Shown here: piece by piece, positions 7,972 to 13,318 of the stretch
Layout of the letters: the number at the start of each line of letters is the position of its first letter
How positions within the stretch are numbered: position 1 is the first letter of the stretch
The notes under the pieces: generated by a model
What the model saw: the letters and a program-made list of their open reading frames with translations, nothing else
The model's database searches: none
What the model was told of the DNA's origin: nothing
Source: an uncultured Bacteroidales bacterium
Lineage (GTDB): Bacteria; Bacteroidota; Bacteroidia; Bacteroidales; UBA932
DNA: 13,318 bases
NCBI GenBank assembly: GCA_927798505.1
Contig: CAKMNE010000025.1
Location: 1-13,318, forward strand
Direction of reading: 5' to 3'
Made by a program: the position numbers and the translations under genes

Positions 7972-8688
7972 CTACAAATATAATAAAAAAGCTCCTGCTA
8001 TCCTCCTGTATTCTTCAGTAAATGCAGTTCCATCCTGAATGGTCAGTTCCTGCAGCTCGGGCGTGCTGCGTGTGCGGGTGAATTCCACCACGATGCGGCG
8101 AGCCGGTTTTTTCTGCGTGGTGCGGATGCGAACCACCCTCGATGTATTCAGGTCGAAGCCCGCGGCGCATCGGCGTACGGCGGTTTCGCTCTCCGCGGGC
8201 AGGATCATCGCCACCCGTCCCTGAGGCGCGAGCTTTTCGCTGGCGAAGGCCAGCACTTCGCGGTATGACAGGCTTTCCGTGTGGCGCGCCCGGCTTTCGC
8301 GCGGGTCCGGGTTGCGCAGGGACTCGTCGAAATAGGGCGGGTTGGAGAAAATCAGGTCGAACTCCCCTAGGCTGCGGAAGTCCTGCAGGGCGCAGTGCCT
8401 TGCGCTAAGCATATGGGACCACGGGCAGCCTTTGAAGTTCCGCTCCGCCTCCTCAGCGGAGGGGGCATCGATTTCTATGGCGGTGATTTCGGGATATGCC
8501 GCGCCGGCATCCGCCAGCCTCTGGGCTGCCATAATCGCGACCACACCTGTGCCGGTGCCTATGTCAAGCAGTCGCCGCTCCTCTCCGGTAATGCTCATCA
8601 GCGAACCGAGCAGCACACTGTCAGTGCCCACCTTCAGAGCGGAGGCGGTGTTGTCTATGCAGAAACGTTTGAACCTGAATTCAGACAT
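7972..8688 (-). CDS. trmN6: tRNA1(Val) (adenine-37-N6)-methyltransferase
   Basis: TrmN6 (YfiC) uses S-adenosylmethionine to methylate N6 of adenine 37, next to the anticodon of tRNA-Val. The protein opens with FRFKRFCIDNTASALKVGTDSVLLG, a hallmark of this family. The SAM-binding motif LLDIGTGTGVVAIMAAQR, the acidic ribose-binding stretch (AIEIDAPSAEEAERN) and the catalytic NPPYFDESLRNPDP motif follow in order. From the ATG at 8688 it is 238 residues. A TTG nine bases upstream is a weaker start that adds non-conserved residues. The start overlaps the lolD stop by 8 nt (ATGTCTGA), so translation is probably coupled. A promoter-like sequence for the next gene overlaps its stop codon. Confidence 0.9.
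   Translation of the reverse strand: MSEFRFKRFCIDNTASALKVGTDSVLLGSLMSITGEERRLLDIGTGTGVVAIMAAQRLADAGAAYPEITAIEIDAPSAEEAERNFKGCPWSHMLSARHCALQDFRSLGEFDLIFSNPPYFDESLRNPDPRESRARHTESLSYREVLAFASEKLAPQGRVAMILPAESETAVRRCAAGFDLNTSRVVRIRTTQKKPARRIVVEFTRTRSTPELQELTIQDGTAFTEEYRRIAGAFLLYL
7975..7982 (-). promoter_or_regulatory. Putative Bacteroidota -7 element ahead of the transketolase genes
   Basis: TATATTTG on the minus strand is an exact match to the TAnnTTTG -7 consensus. It overlaps the last codons and stop of trmN6. Transcription would begin around 7967-7970, upstream of both candidate starts of the transketolase N-subunit. No clear TTTG -33 element lies 19-22 nt upstream, which lowers confidence. 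Confidence 0.4.
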
Positions 8689-9346
8689 TGTGCTCAACGA
8701 AGAGTCCGTCCCGCATCTCGAGGGAGCGGTCGCACAGAGCCGCGAGCTGCGGGTCGTGGGTTACGAGTATGATGGTCTGTCCAAGGCTGTCCCTCAAGGA
8801 AAAGAGCAGTTTGTGGATTTCCTGCTTGGTAGCGGAGTCCAGATTGCCGGTCGGCTCGTCCGCGAGCAGCACTGCCGGCTTGTTGATCAGGGCGCGGGCG
8901 ATAGCCGTGCGCTGCTGTTCTCCGCCTGAGAGTTGCGACGGCTTATGGTTCATCCTGTCCGCAAGCCCCACCCTTTCGAGCAGCTGTGCGGCAGCCTGCC
9001 TTGCTTCGGAGCTTTTGCCTCCTGCGATGAGGAAGGGCATCATTACATTTTCCAGGGCGGAGAATTCCGGCAGGAGATGGTGCGCCTGAAACACGAAACC
9101 GATTTTGCGGCACCTGAAGGCGGCCAGTCGCTTTTCGTCCATTGCAAGGACGTTTTTTCCGTCAATTTCGAGGGTTCCGCCGTCCGGTCTGGACAGAGTG
9201 CCGAGAATCTGCAGCAGGGTTGTCTTTCCGGCACCGGATGCTCCGACAATTGAAACCACTTCGGCTGCCTGTGCGCTGAAACTGACGCCCTTCAGCACCT
9301 CCAGTTTCCCGAAACCCTTGCGTAAATCCTTTGCTTCAATAATCAT
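8681..9346 (-). CDS. lolD: LolD-type lipoprotein-releasing ABC transporter ATP-binding protein
   Basis: LolD is the ATPase of the LolCDE inner-membrane complex, which extracts lipoproteins for delivery to the outer membrane. From the ATG at 9346 it is 221 residues. It shows Walker A (GASGAGKTT, 35-43), the Q-loop Q87 followed by HHLLPEFSALENVMMP (the Lol-typical stretch), signature LSGGEQQR (139-146), Walker B with catalytic Glu (LLADEPTGNLD, 160-170) and the switch His in VTHD (H197). A TTG start nine bases upstream is possible but falls inside the predicted -7 element. The membrane partners (LolC/LolE-type) are not in the window. A MacB- or FtsE-type ATPase is the main alternative; the HHLLPEFSALENV stretch favours LolD. 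Confidence 0.87.
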   Translation of the reverse strand: MIIEAKDLRKGFGKLEVLKGVSFSAQAAEVVSIVGASGAGKTTLLQILGTLSRPDGGTLEIDGKNVLAMDEKRLAAFRCRKIGFVFQAHHLLPEFSALENVMMPFLIAGGKSSEARQAAAQLLERVGLADRMNHKPSQLSGGEQQRTAIARALINKPAVLLADEPTGNLDSATKQEIHKLLFSLRDSLGQTIILVTHDPQLAALCDRSLEMRDGLFVEHNV

Positions 9347-9352
9347 AATTCC

Positions 9353-9386
9353 CAAAGATACCGAGAATTTTGTGGATTACCGCAAA
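9353..9386 (-). promoter_or_regulatory. Predicted lolD promoter (-33 and -7 elements)
   Basis: On the minus strand, TATCTTTG (9360-9353) exactly fits the TAnnTTTG -7 consensus. TTTG (9386-9383, within TTTTTG) lies 22 nt upstream as the -33 element. Only 6 nt separate the -7 element from the lolD ATG, so the mRNA would have almost no leader. Confidence 0.65.
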
Positions 9387-9390
9387 AATA

Positions 9391-9422
9391 TTTGTTTAAT
9401 TTCCAAAACTGTGCTATATTTG
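9391..9422 (+). promoter_or_regulatory. Predicted tRNA-Pro promoter (-33 and -7 elements)
   Basis: TTTG (9391-9394) and TATATTTG (9415-9422) are separated by 20 nt and match both elements of the Bacteroidota housekeeping promoter. The -7 element ends 19 nt before the mature 5' end of the tRNA, leaving a short leader for RNase P to remove. The -33 element lies 4 nt from that of the divergent lolD promoter. Confidence 0.75.
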
Positions 9423-9441
9423 CAGTCCCAATCAAGGGAAC

Positions 9442-9515
9442 CGGGGTGTGGCGCAGTTGGCTAGCGCATCTGGTTTGGGACCAGAGGGTCCTGTGTTCGA
9501 GTCACAGTACCCCGA
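9442..9515 (+). tRNA. tRNA-Pro, anticodon UGG
   Basis: The sequence folds into a standard cloverleaf. The acceptor stem is CGGGGTG/TACCCCG (9442-9448 with 9508-9514), with one G-T pair. The D stem is GCGC/GCGC (9451-9454, 9464-9467). The anticodon stem is TCTGG/CCAGA (9469-9473, 9481-9485) around loop TTTGGGA, giving anticodon TGG (9476-9478). The variable loop is GGGTC, and the T stem CTGTG/CACAG flanks TTCGAGT. The discriminator is A9515 and the 3' CCA is not encoded. UGG reads CCA and, with modification, other proline codons. The gene is a free-standing unit with its own promoter and terminator. Confidence 0.97.
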
Positions 9516-9516
9516 C

Positions 9517-9552
9517 AAAAAGAGGAACAGGCATCGCTTGTTCCTCTTTTTT
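9517..9552 (+). terminator. Rho-independent terminator of the tRNA-Pro gene
   Basis: A 13-bp perfect inverted repeat (9517-9529 with 9539-9551) encloses a 9-nt loop. Its right arm ends in a run of six T residues. It begins 2 nt after the tRNA, so it should end that transcript. The left arm is A-rich, so it could also act in the reverse direction. Confidence 0.88.
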
Positions 9553-9556
9553 CATG

Positions 9557-9576
9557 CCCTGATTCAACAGGGTTTT
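9557..9576 (+). terminator. Possible second short hairpin terminator
   Basis: CCCTG (9557-9561) and CAGGG (9568-9572) form a 5-bp stem with a 6-nt loop followed by TTTT (9573-9576). It lies directly behind the first terminator and could act as a backup, insulating the phosphate genes from tRNA transcription. The stem is short, so this is tentative. Confidence 0.35.
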
Positions 9577-9595
9577 GATAAGATATCATTGCAGG

Positions 9596-9661
9596 CTGTT
9601 AAGATTCTGTTACCCAACCCGAACGCTCCTGTTAATTCTCCCTTAATTCCTTGTAACGGCA
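9596..9661 (+). promoter_or_regulatory. Tandem Pho-box-like array: six half-sites with an 11-bp period
   Basis: Seven-base half-sites begin at exact 11-bp intervals: CTGTTAA (9596), CTGTTAC (9607), CCCGAAC (9618), CTGTTAA (9629), CCCTTAA (9640) and TTGTAAC (9651). The sixth base is A in all six. E. coli PhoB binds pairs of 11-bp direct repeats of the form CTGTCAT plus four bases, so the layout is the same and the core differs mainly by T for C. The array lies 67 nt upstream of the Na/Pi transporter start, and a PhoB-type regulator is encoded behind that gene. I infer phosphate-starvation activation of the transporter. The third and fifth repeats are weaker matches. Confidence 0.7.
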
Positions 9662-9695
9662 GGCGCGGCAGGAGCCCCGGCTTAAAGGAAAGCCC

Positions 9696-9703
9696 CATTT
9701 TTG
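9696..9703 (+). promoter_or_regulatory. Weak -7-like element before the Na/Pi transporter
   Basis: CATTTTTG matches the fixed bases of TAnnTTTG at all but the first position, and its end is 20 nt before the ATG. No -33 element lies at the normal distance upstream. That would suit a promoter needing an activator bound at the upstream Pho-like array. The assignment is tentative. Confidence 0.3.
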
Positions 9704-9723
9704 CCCAAAATTTCAGTATAACT

Positions 9724-11364
9724 ATGTTGATGAATATTCTGACGCTCATCGGTGCCCTGGGAATGTTCCTTTACGGCATGAATATGATGAGCACGGGTTT
9801 GCAGAAAACGGCGGGACCGGGTCTTCGCAATCTTCTGGCCTCAATGACTTCCAATCCTTTCAAAGGAGTGCTTACCGGACTCGGTGTGACAGCTGCAATC
9901 CAATCTTCCAGTGCAACCACGGTGATGGTCGTGGGCTTTGTGAATGCCGGACTTCTCACCCTTATTCAGGCTATAGGCATGATAATGGGGGCCAACATCG
10001 GCACCACCATGACAGCCTGGATTATAGCCGTCTTCGGCTTCAAGGCGGATATCTCTGCGTTGGCTGTCCCTCTGATGGCCCTCGGCTTCATCTTCAGCGT
10101 CTCCAAAAAGGACAAGCTGCGCAACATCAGTGAACTGATAATAGGCTTCAGCCTCCTTTTCCTCGGACTCTCCCTGATGAAATCCTCAGTCCCTGACCTC
10201 CGTCAGAGCCCTGAAGTGCTCGGTTTCATCACCTCCTGGTCCGGCCACGGATTCGGCTCCGTTCTTCTGTTCCTGGCCCTGGGCACGATTCTCACCCTCA
10301 TACTCCAATCCTCGAGTGCCACAGTGGCCCTCACACTGATTTTCCTCAACATGGGGTGGATCCAGTTCGATATGGCTGCGGCCATGGTGCTCGGCGAGAA
10401 TATAGGCACCACCATCACCGCCAATATCGCGGCGGCGGTCGGCAGCGTGAATGCCAAAAGGGCGGCCCTGGCCCACACTGTCTTCAACATCTTCGGCGTG
10501 GTCTGGGCCCTTGCCATATTCCACCCCTTCATCCGCTTCGTCCAATGGATAGTGGCCCTGATGGGAGTGGATGCGGCTACGGCAAGCGTATACGGCATCT
10601 CCATGCTGCACACCACCTTCAACCTCATCAACACCCTGCTGCTCATCTGGTTCACCAAGCCCATCGCGAAGCTTGTCACCGCTATCATCAAAGACAAAGC
10701 GCCAGCTGCCGAGGAGAGCGGAATCAAGTATCTGGACTATGGTCTGGTGTCCACCCCTGAGCTCGCGCTCGCGGAATCCAGCAAGGAGCTTGTGCGTCTG
10801 GGCAAGCTGATGAAAAACGGCCTCGAGTACCTTGCGGGGGCCATCAACTCAATAGAAAACGACAAGAAATTCAGCGAAGATAGAGAGAAGCTGGTGCACT
10901 ACGAAGAGCTCTCCGACAAGATAGAGTACGAGATAGTCAAGTTCCTCAACGACCTGGGAAAGAACCACTTGAGCAACGAGTCCAAGGCTCTGGTCCGCTC
11001 CCAGATCCGAATCAGCGGGGAACTGGAGTCCCTTGGCGACAGCGGCGAGTCCATAAGCCGTTCTCTCTTGCACATGAAGGCCTACGGAAAGCATCTCACC
11101 ACTGAGCACGTGGCCAAGCTCTCGCAGATGGTGGGCCTTCTCTCCCAGGCTTATGAGGACATGATATGGAACCTCGAGAATGCCGGGCATCTGAAAGACA
11201 TCACCAATGCAGAACTGGACGAAAAAGCCATCAACGAGTTCAGGGACGACTGCCGCGATGCCGAGCTCAGCGGTCCGGACGTGTCCGTCTTCTACCTCAA
11301 CACCCTCGAACAGCTCGAAAAGATGGGAGACTTCCTCATCAACATCTCGCAGAGTATAGTGTAA
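9724..11364 (+). CDS. Na+/phosphate cotransporter family protein with C-terminal PhoU-like domain
   Basis: Members of this family (NptA/PNaS type) couple phosphate entry to the sodium gradient at the inner membrane. From the ATG at 9724 the protein has 546 residues; an ATG at 9730 is equally possible. The first ~330 residues are strongly hydrophobic. They contain two inverted-topology repeats, each with the family motif: QSSSATT (60-66) with GANIGTT (89-95), then QSSSAT (195-200) with GENIGTT (224-230). Residues about 350-546 are soluble, helical and PhoU-like (ELVRLGKLMKNGLEYL ... LESLGDSGESISRSL). This two-part layout is usual for bacterial members. The open frame continues upstream through the tRNA, but that is not coding. 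A Pho-box-like array lies upstream, and a PhoB-type regulator begins 59 nt downstream with no terminator between, so read-through is possible. Confidence 0.9.
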   Translation: MLMNILTLIGALGMFLYGMNMMSTGLQKTAGPGLRNLLASMTSNPFKGVLTGLGVTAAIQSSSATTVMVVGFVNAGLLTLIQAIGMIMGANIGTTMTAWIIAVFGFKADISALAVPLMALGFIFSVSKKDKLRNISELIIGFSLLFLGLSLMKSSVPDLRQSPEVLGFITSWSGHGFGSVLLFLALGTILTLILQSSSATVALTLIFLNMGWIQFDMAAAMVLGENIGTTITANIAAAVGSVNAKRAALAHTVFNIFGVVWALAIFHPFIRFVQWIVALMGVDAATASVYGISMLHTTFNLINTLLLIWFTKPIAKLVTAIIKDKAPAAEESGIKYLDYGLVSTPELALAESSKELVRLGKLMKNGLEYLAGAINSIENDKKFSEDREKLVHYEELSDKIEYEIVKFLNDLGKNHLSNESKALVRSQIRISGELESLGDSGESISRSLLHMKAYGKHLTTEHVAKLSQMVGLLSQAYEDMIWNLENAGHLKDITNAELDEKAINEFRDDCRDAELSGPDVSVFYLNTLEQLEKMGDFLINISQSIV

Positions 11365-11378
11365 CAGAAACTTAACCT
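11361..11378 (-). promoter_or_regulatory. Pho-box-like site in reverse orientation ahead of the response regulator
   Basis: On the minus strand this reads AGGTTAA-GTTT-CTGTTAC. That is the same 7-4-7 layout as the first pair of the upstream array (CTGTTAA-GATT-CTGTTAC), with 15 of 18 bases identical. It overlaps the transporter stop codon and ends 30 nt before the predicted -7 element of the regulator gene. A further half-site, TTGTCAC (11393-11399), lies between in the forward orientation. I infer autoregulation of the phosphate system. Confidence 0.55.
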
Positions 11379-11408
11379 TCCGCAATGCAATCTTGTCACG
11401 GAATAGTG

Positions 11409-11416
11409 TAACTTTG
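11409..11416 (+). promoter_or_regulatory. Predicted -7 element of the response regulator gene
   Basis: TAACTTTG fits the TAnnTTTG consensus exactly and ends 7 nt before the ATG at 11424, so the transcript would have almost no leader. No TTTG lies at the proper -33 distance. This fits a promoter that relies on the neighbouring Pho-like sites. Confidence 0.55.
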
Positions 11417-11423
11417 CAGGTGT

Positions 11424-12104
11424 ATGGAAATAATGATAGTTGACGACGAGGCTGACATCCGGGAAATCCTGGCATTCAACCTTTCTGCGGCAGGATACAG
11501 CACCCTCGAATGCGGTACTGCCGAAGCCGCTCTTGCACAAATCCGCAAAGGTCACGTTCCGGACCTCATCCTGCTGGATATCATGCTCCCCGGGATGTCC
11601 GGCTTCAAGTTGGCCGACACCTTGCGCAAGGTGGACTCCTGCCACGTTCCGATTATCTTCCTGACTGCCCGCAACAGCGAGAATGACCTGCTTACCGGTT
11701 TCTCCGCAGGTGGGGACGACTACATCAGCAAACCCTTTTCCATCAACGAGGTGCTCGCCCGTGTCAAGGCGGTGCTGAAACGTTGTTCCGCAGAAGCGGT
11801 CAACCCTTCCACCATTGTTATCGGCAGCCTTTCCATCGACACGGCGCTCAAGTCGGTATGTGTGGAGGGCACAGAAGTTCCGCTTTCCAAAAAGGAATAT
11901 GAAATCCTTCAACTTCTGTGCACGAACAGGGGAAAGACTTTCTCCCGCTCGGATTTTATCAGCGAACTGTGGAAAGATGCGCCTTATGTGCTCGAGCGCA
12001 CGGTGGACGTGCATATTGCCCGCATCAGGGCCAAGCTCGGGCCGTGCAGGGATATGATAGTCAACCGCTCGGGCTTCGGTTACAGCATAGAATGCAATGA
12101 GTAA
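11424..12104 (+). CDS. PhoB-type response regulator (OmpR/PhoB family)
   Basis: This 226-residue two-domain transcription factor is expected to be phosphorylated by the histidine kinase encoded next to it. The receiver domain (1-120) has the acidic pair D7/D8, phosphoacceptor D52 in LLDIMLPGMSG, switch T81 and K103 in SKPF. The winged-helix DNA-binding domain (about 128-224) contains SKKEYEILQLL and the recognition helix ERTVDVHIARIRAKLG. That helix closely follows the PhoB helix ERTVDVHIRRLR known from E. coli, with one Arg replaced by Ala. Such a helix would be expected to read CTGTCA/CTGTTA-like half-sites, which are found upstream of this gene and of the transporter. The kinase start overlaps its end by 8 nt. 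PhoB identity rests on the helix, the sites and the neighbouring Na/Pi gene. A generic OmpR-family regulator is the alternative. Confidence 0.85.
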   Translation: MEIMIVDDEADIREILAFNLSAAGYSTLECGTAEAALAQIRKGHVPDLILLDIMLPGMSGFKLADTLRKVDSCHVPIIFLTARNSENDLLTGFSAGGDDYISKPFSINEVLARVKAVLKRCSAEAVNPSTIVIGSLSIDTALKSVCVEGTEVPLSKKEYEILQLLCTNRGKTFSRSDFISELWKDAPYVLERTVDVHIARIRAKLGPCRDMIVNRSGFGYSIECNE

Positions 12105-13318
12105 GCGTTTATGGATATGGATTACCGTCATCCTGGCCGTTTTCGCTCTTGCGATAACGGCTTTGGAGCTGAGCAGCGAACTGGACTACAAGAAGTCAAT
12201 ACTCTGCTCGCGTCTGGAGGGCTATGCCGATGTGATAGCCCGCTCGTCGGACTTCTCCGAGGCGGTACGGCTGCTTCCCGATGACATAAGGGTGAGCATA
12301 ATCAGTCCGGAAGGCGAGGTTGTCTATGATTCATATGAGGGTGAGGTTCTTGGCAGCCACCTGGACCGTCCGGAAATCCAGTCCTGCCTCAGCGGGCAGG
12401 AGGGCTGTTCTATCCGCAAGTCCGGAACTTCGGGCTTGGAGTATATCTATTATGCCCGGCGTTATGGCGATATTATAGTTCGTACCGCTATGCCTTTCAA
12501 GCTGGAGCACAGGCGCTTTATGCATCCGGACTGGACTTTGCTGATTACCACATCCCTGCTTTTCCTTCTTGCGGTGCTGCTTACCCGCCGTCTGTCCCTG
12601 CGGGCTGATGCACAGGCCAGGGAGGATGCGGACAAACTTCTGAAGACTCAGAAGAATCGCATTACGGGCAATCTGGCCCACGAGTTGAGGACTCCGGTGA
12701 CAAGCATCAGGGGCTATCTCGAGACTTTGGTCGAGAACCCGGGGATGGATGAGGAGAAGAAGCGGACTTTTGTCGGCCGCGCTTACCAACAGACACTCAG
12801 GCTGTCTGATTTGATAAGGGATATTTCACTGATTACCAAGATGGAGGAGTCAGCTCAGAGTCTGAAGAAAGAGCATCTCGGGATGCGCCGTCTGGCCTGT
12901 GATGTGTTTGAGGAGTTTGCCGGAGTGATTGCAGAGCAGGGGATTACGGTGGAGAATACGATTCCGGAGGATGTGAGCATTTTGGGCAATCCTTCGTTGC
13001 TCTATGCGCTTTTGCGCAACCTGGTGGAGAATTCGCTACGATACGCAGGGAATGGGGTTACAATCCATCTGGAGTGTTCCGTTTACGAGGGTGTTGCACA
13101 CTTTTTCTATTATGATACCGGCAAAGGTGTCAGTGATGAGCATCTCGGGAAGATTTTCGAGCGTTTCTACCGCATTCCGGAGGAGGATTCCCACCGCTCC
13201 GAGGGTTCCGGCCTGGGGCTGTCCATCGTGAAGAACGCCGTCACTTTCCATAAGGGCACTATCTCCGCCCACCATCTCCAACCCCACGGCCTCGCCTTCC
13301 GCTTCACCATTCCGGTGG
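12097..13318 (+). CDS. PhoR-like membrane sensor histidine kinase (3' end outside window)
   Basis: The frame is open from the ATG at 12097 to the window end (407 codons, no stop) and is nearly complete. It has a transmembrane helix (about 6-25), an extracytoplasmic sensor region of about 120 residues containing DIRVSIISPEGEVVYDSYEG (a PAS/Cache-like pattern), and a second membrane helix (about 149-165). A short linker leads directly to the dimerisation domain, with phospho-accepting H195 in NLAHELRTPVTSIRGYLE. The ATPase domain has an N box (NLVENSLRYA, from N308), G1 (DTGKG, from D342), an F box (IFERFYRI) and G2 (GSGLGLSIV). No HAMP or cytoplasmic PAS domain is visible, unlike E. coli PhoR, which has a cytoplasmic PAS. 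The 8-nt overlap with the regulator (ATGAGTAA) marks a cognate pair. Phosphate sensing is inferred from context. Confidence 0.88.
   Translation, partial: MSKRLWIWITVILAVFALAITALELSSELDYKKSILCSRLEGYADVIARSSDFSEAVRLLPDDIRVSIISPEGEVVYDSYEGEVLGSHLDRPEIQSCLSGQEGCSIRKSGTSGLEYIYYARRYGDIIVRTAMPFKLEHRRFMHPDWTLLITTSLLFLLAVLLTRRLSLRADAQAREDADKLLKTQKNRITGNLAHELRTPVTSIRGYLETLVENPGMDEEKKRTFVGRAYQQTLRLSDLIRDISLITKMEESAQSLKKEHLGMRRLACDVFEEFAGVIAEQGITVENTIPEDVSILGNPSLLYALLRNLVENSLRYAGNGVTIHLECSVYEGVAHFFYYDTGKGVSDEHLGKIFERFYRIPEEDSHRSEGSGLGLSIVKNAVTFHKGTISAHHLQPHGLAFRFTIPV

Noticed and set aside
9584..9591. TATCATTG as a -7 element for the transporter
   Set aside because: It has one mismatch, lies upstream of the Pho-like array and has no -33 partner, so the array would fall inside the leader.
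9448..9723. Upstream extension of the Na/Pi transporter frame to 9448
   Set aside because: It runs through the tRNA-Pro gene, its terminator and the Pho-like array. The family N terminus (NILTLIGALGMFLYG) begins right after 9724.
12331..12789. A 152-codon minus-strand frame
   Set aside because: It is antisense to the membrane and dimerisation region of the histidine kinase, whose motifs are unambiguous.

Overview
The window looks like chromosomal DNA from a member of the Bacteroidota, probably a fairly GC-rich Bacteroidales species. This is inferred from three things. The promoters fit the Bacteroidota pattern, TAnnTTTG at -7 with TTTG near -33. Shine-Dalgarno sequences are mostly absent. 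The gene set is typical: transketolase split into two genes, paired SurA-like chaperones beside an OstA-like protein, and a stand-alone lolD. The genus cannot be fixed from the sequence. I see no mobile element, phage gene or CRISPR array.

Positions 1-9346 hold a tightly packed leftward block of eight genes. In transcription order they are lolD (lipoprotein-export ATPase), trmN6 (tRNA methyltransferase), the N- and C-terminal transketolase subunits, a SurA-like lipoprotein, a two-parvulin SurA-type isomerase, an OstA/LptA-like protein, and pepT (tripeptidase). They overlap or lie at most 22 nt apart, or about 49 nt before the transketolase start chosen here. A strong hairpin terminator follows pepT. 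One promoter precedes lolD, and a second is embedded in the end of trmN6 ahead of the transketolase genes. Much of the block serves the cell envelope: lipoprotein sorting, outer-membrane protein folding and LPS transport.

Positions 9347-9552 are a control hub and a tRNA unit. Two divergent promoters sit almost back to back, one for lolD and one for a self-contained tRNA-Pro(UGG) gene with its own terminator.

Positions 9553-13318 are a rightward phosphate module: a Na+/phosphate cotransporter-family protein with a PhoU-like C-terminal domain, a PhoB-type response regulator, and a membrane histidine kinase cut by the window end. The best find is regulatory. Upstream of the transporter are six half-sites at exact 11-bp spacing that resemble the E. 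coli Pho box. A near-copy of the best pair, in the opposite orientation, lies upstream of the regulator gene. Together they suggest a complete, autoregulated Pho circuit written in the DNA of this window.
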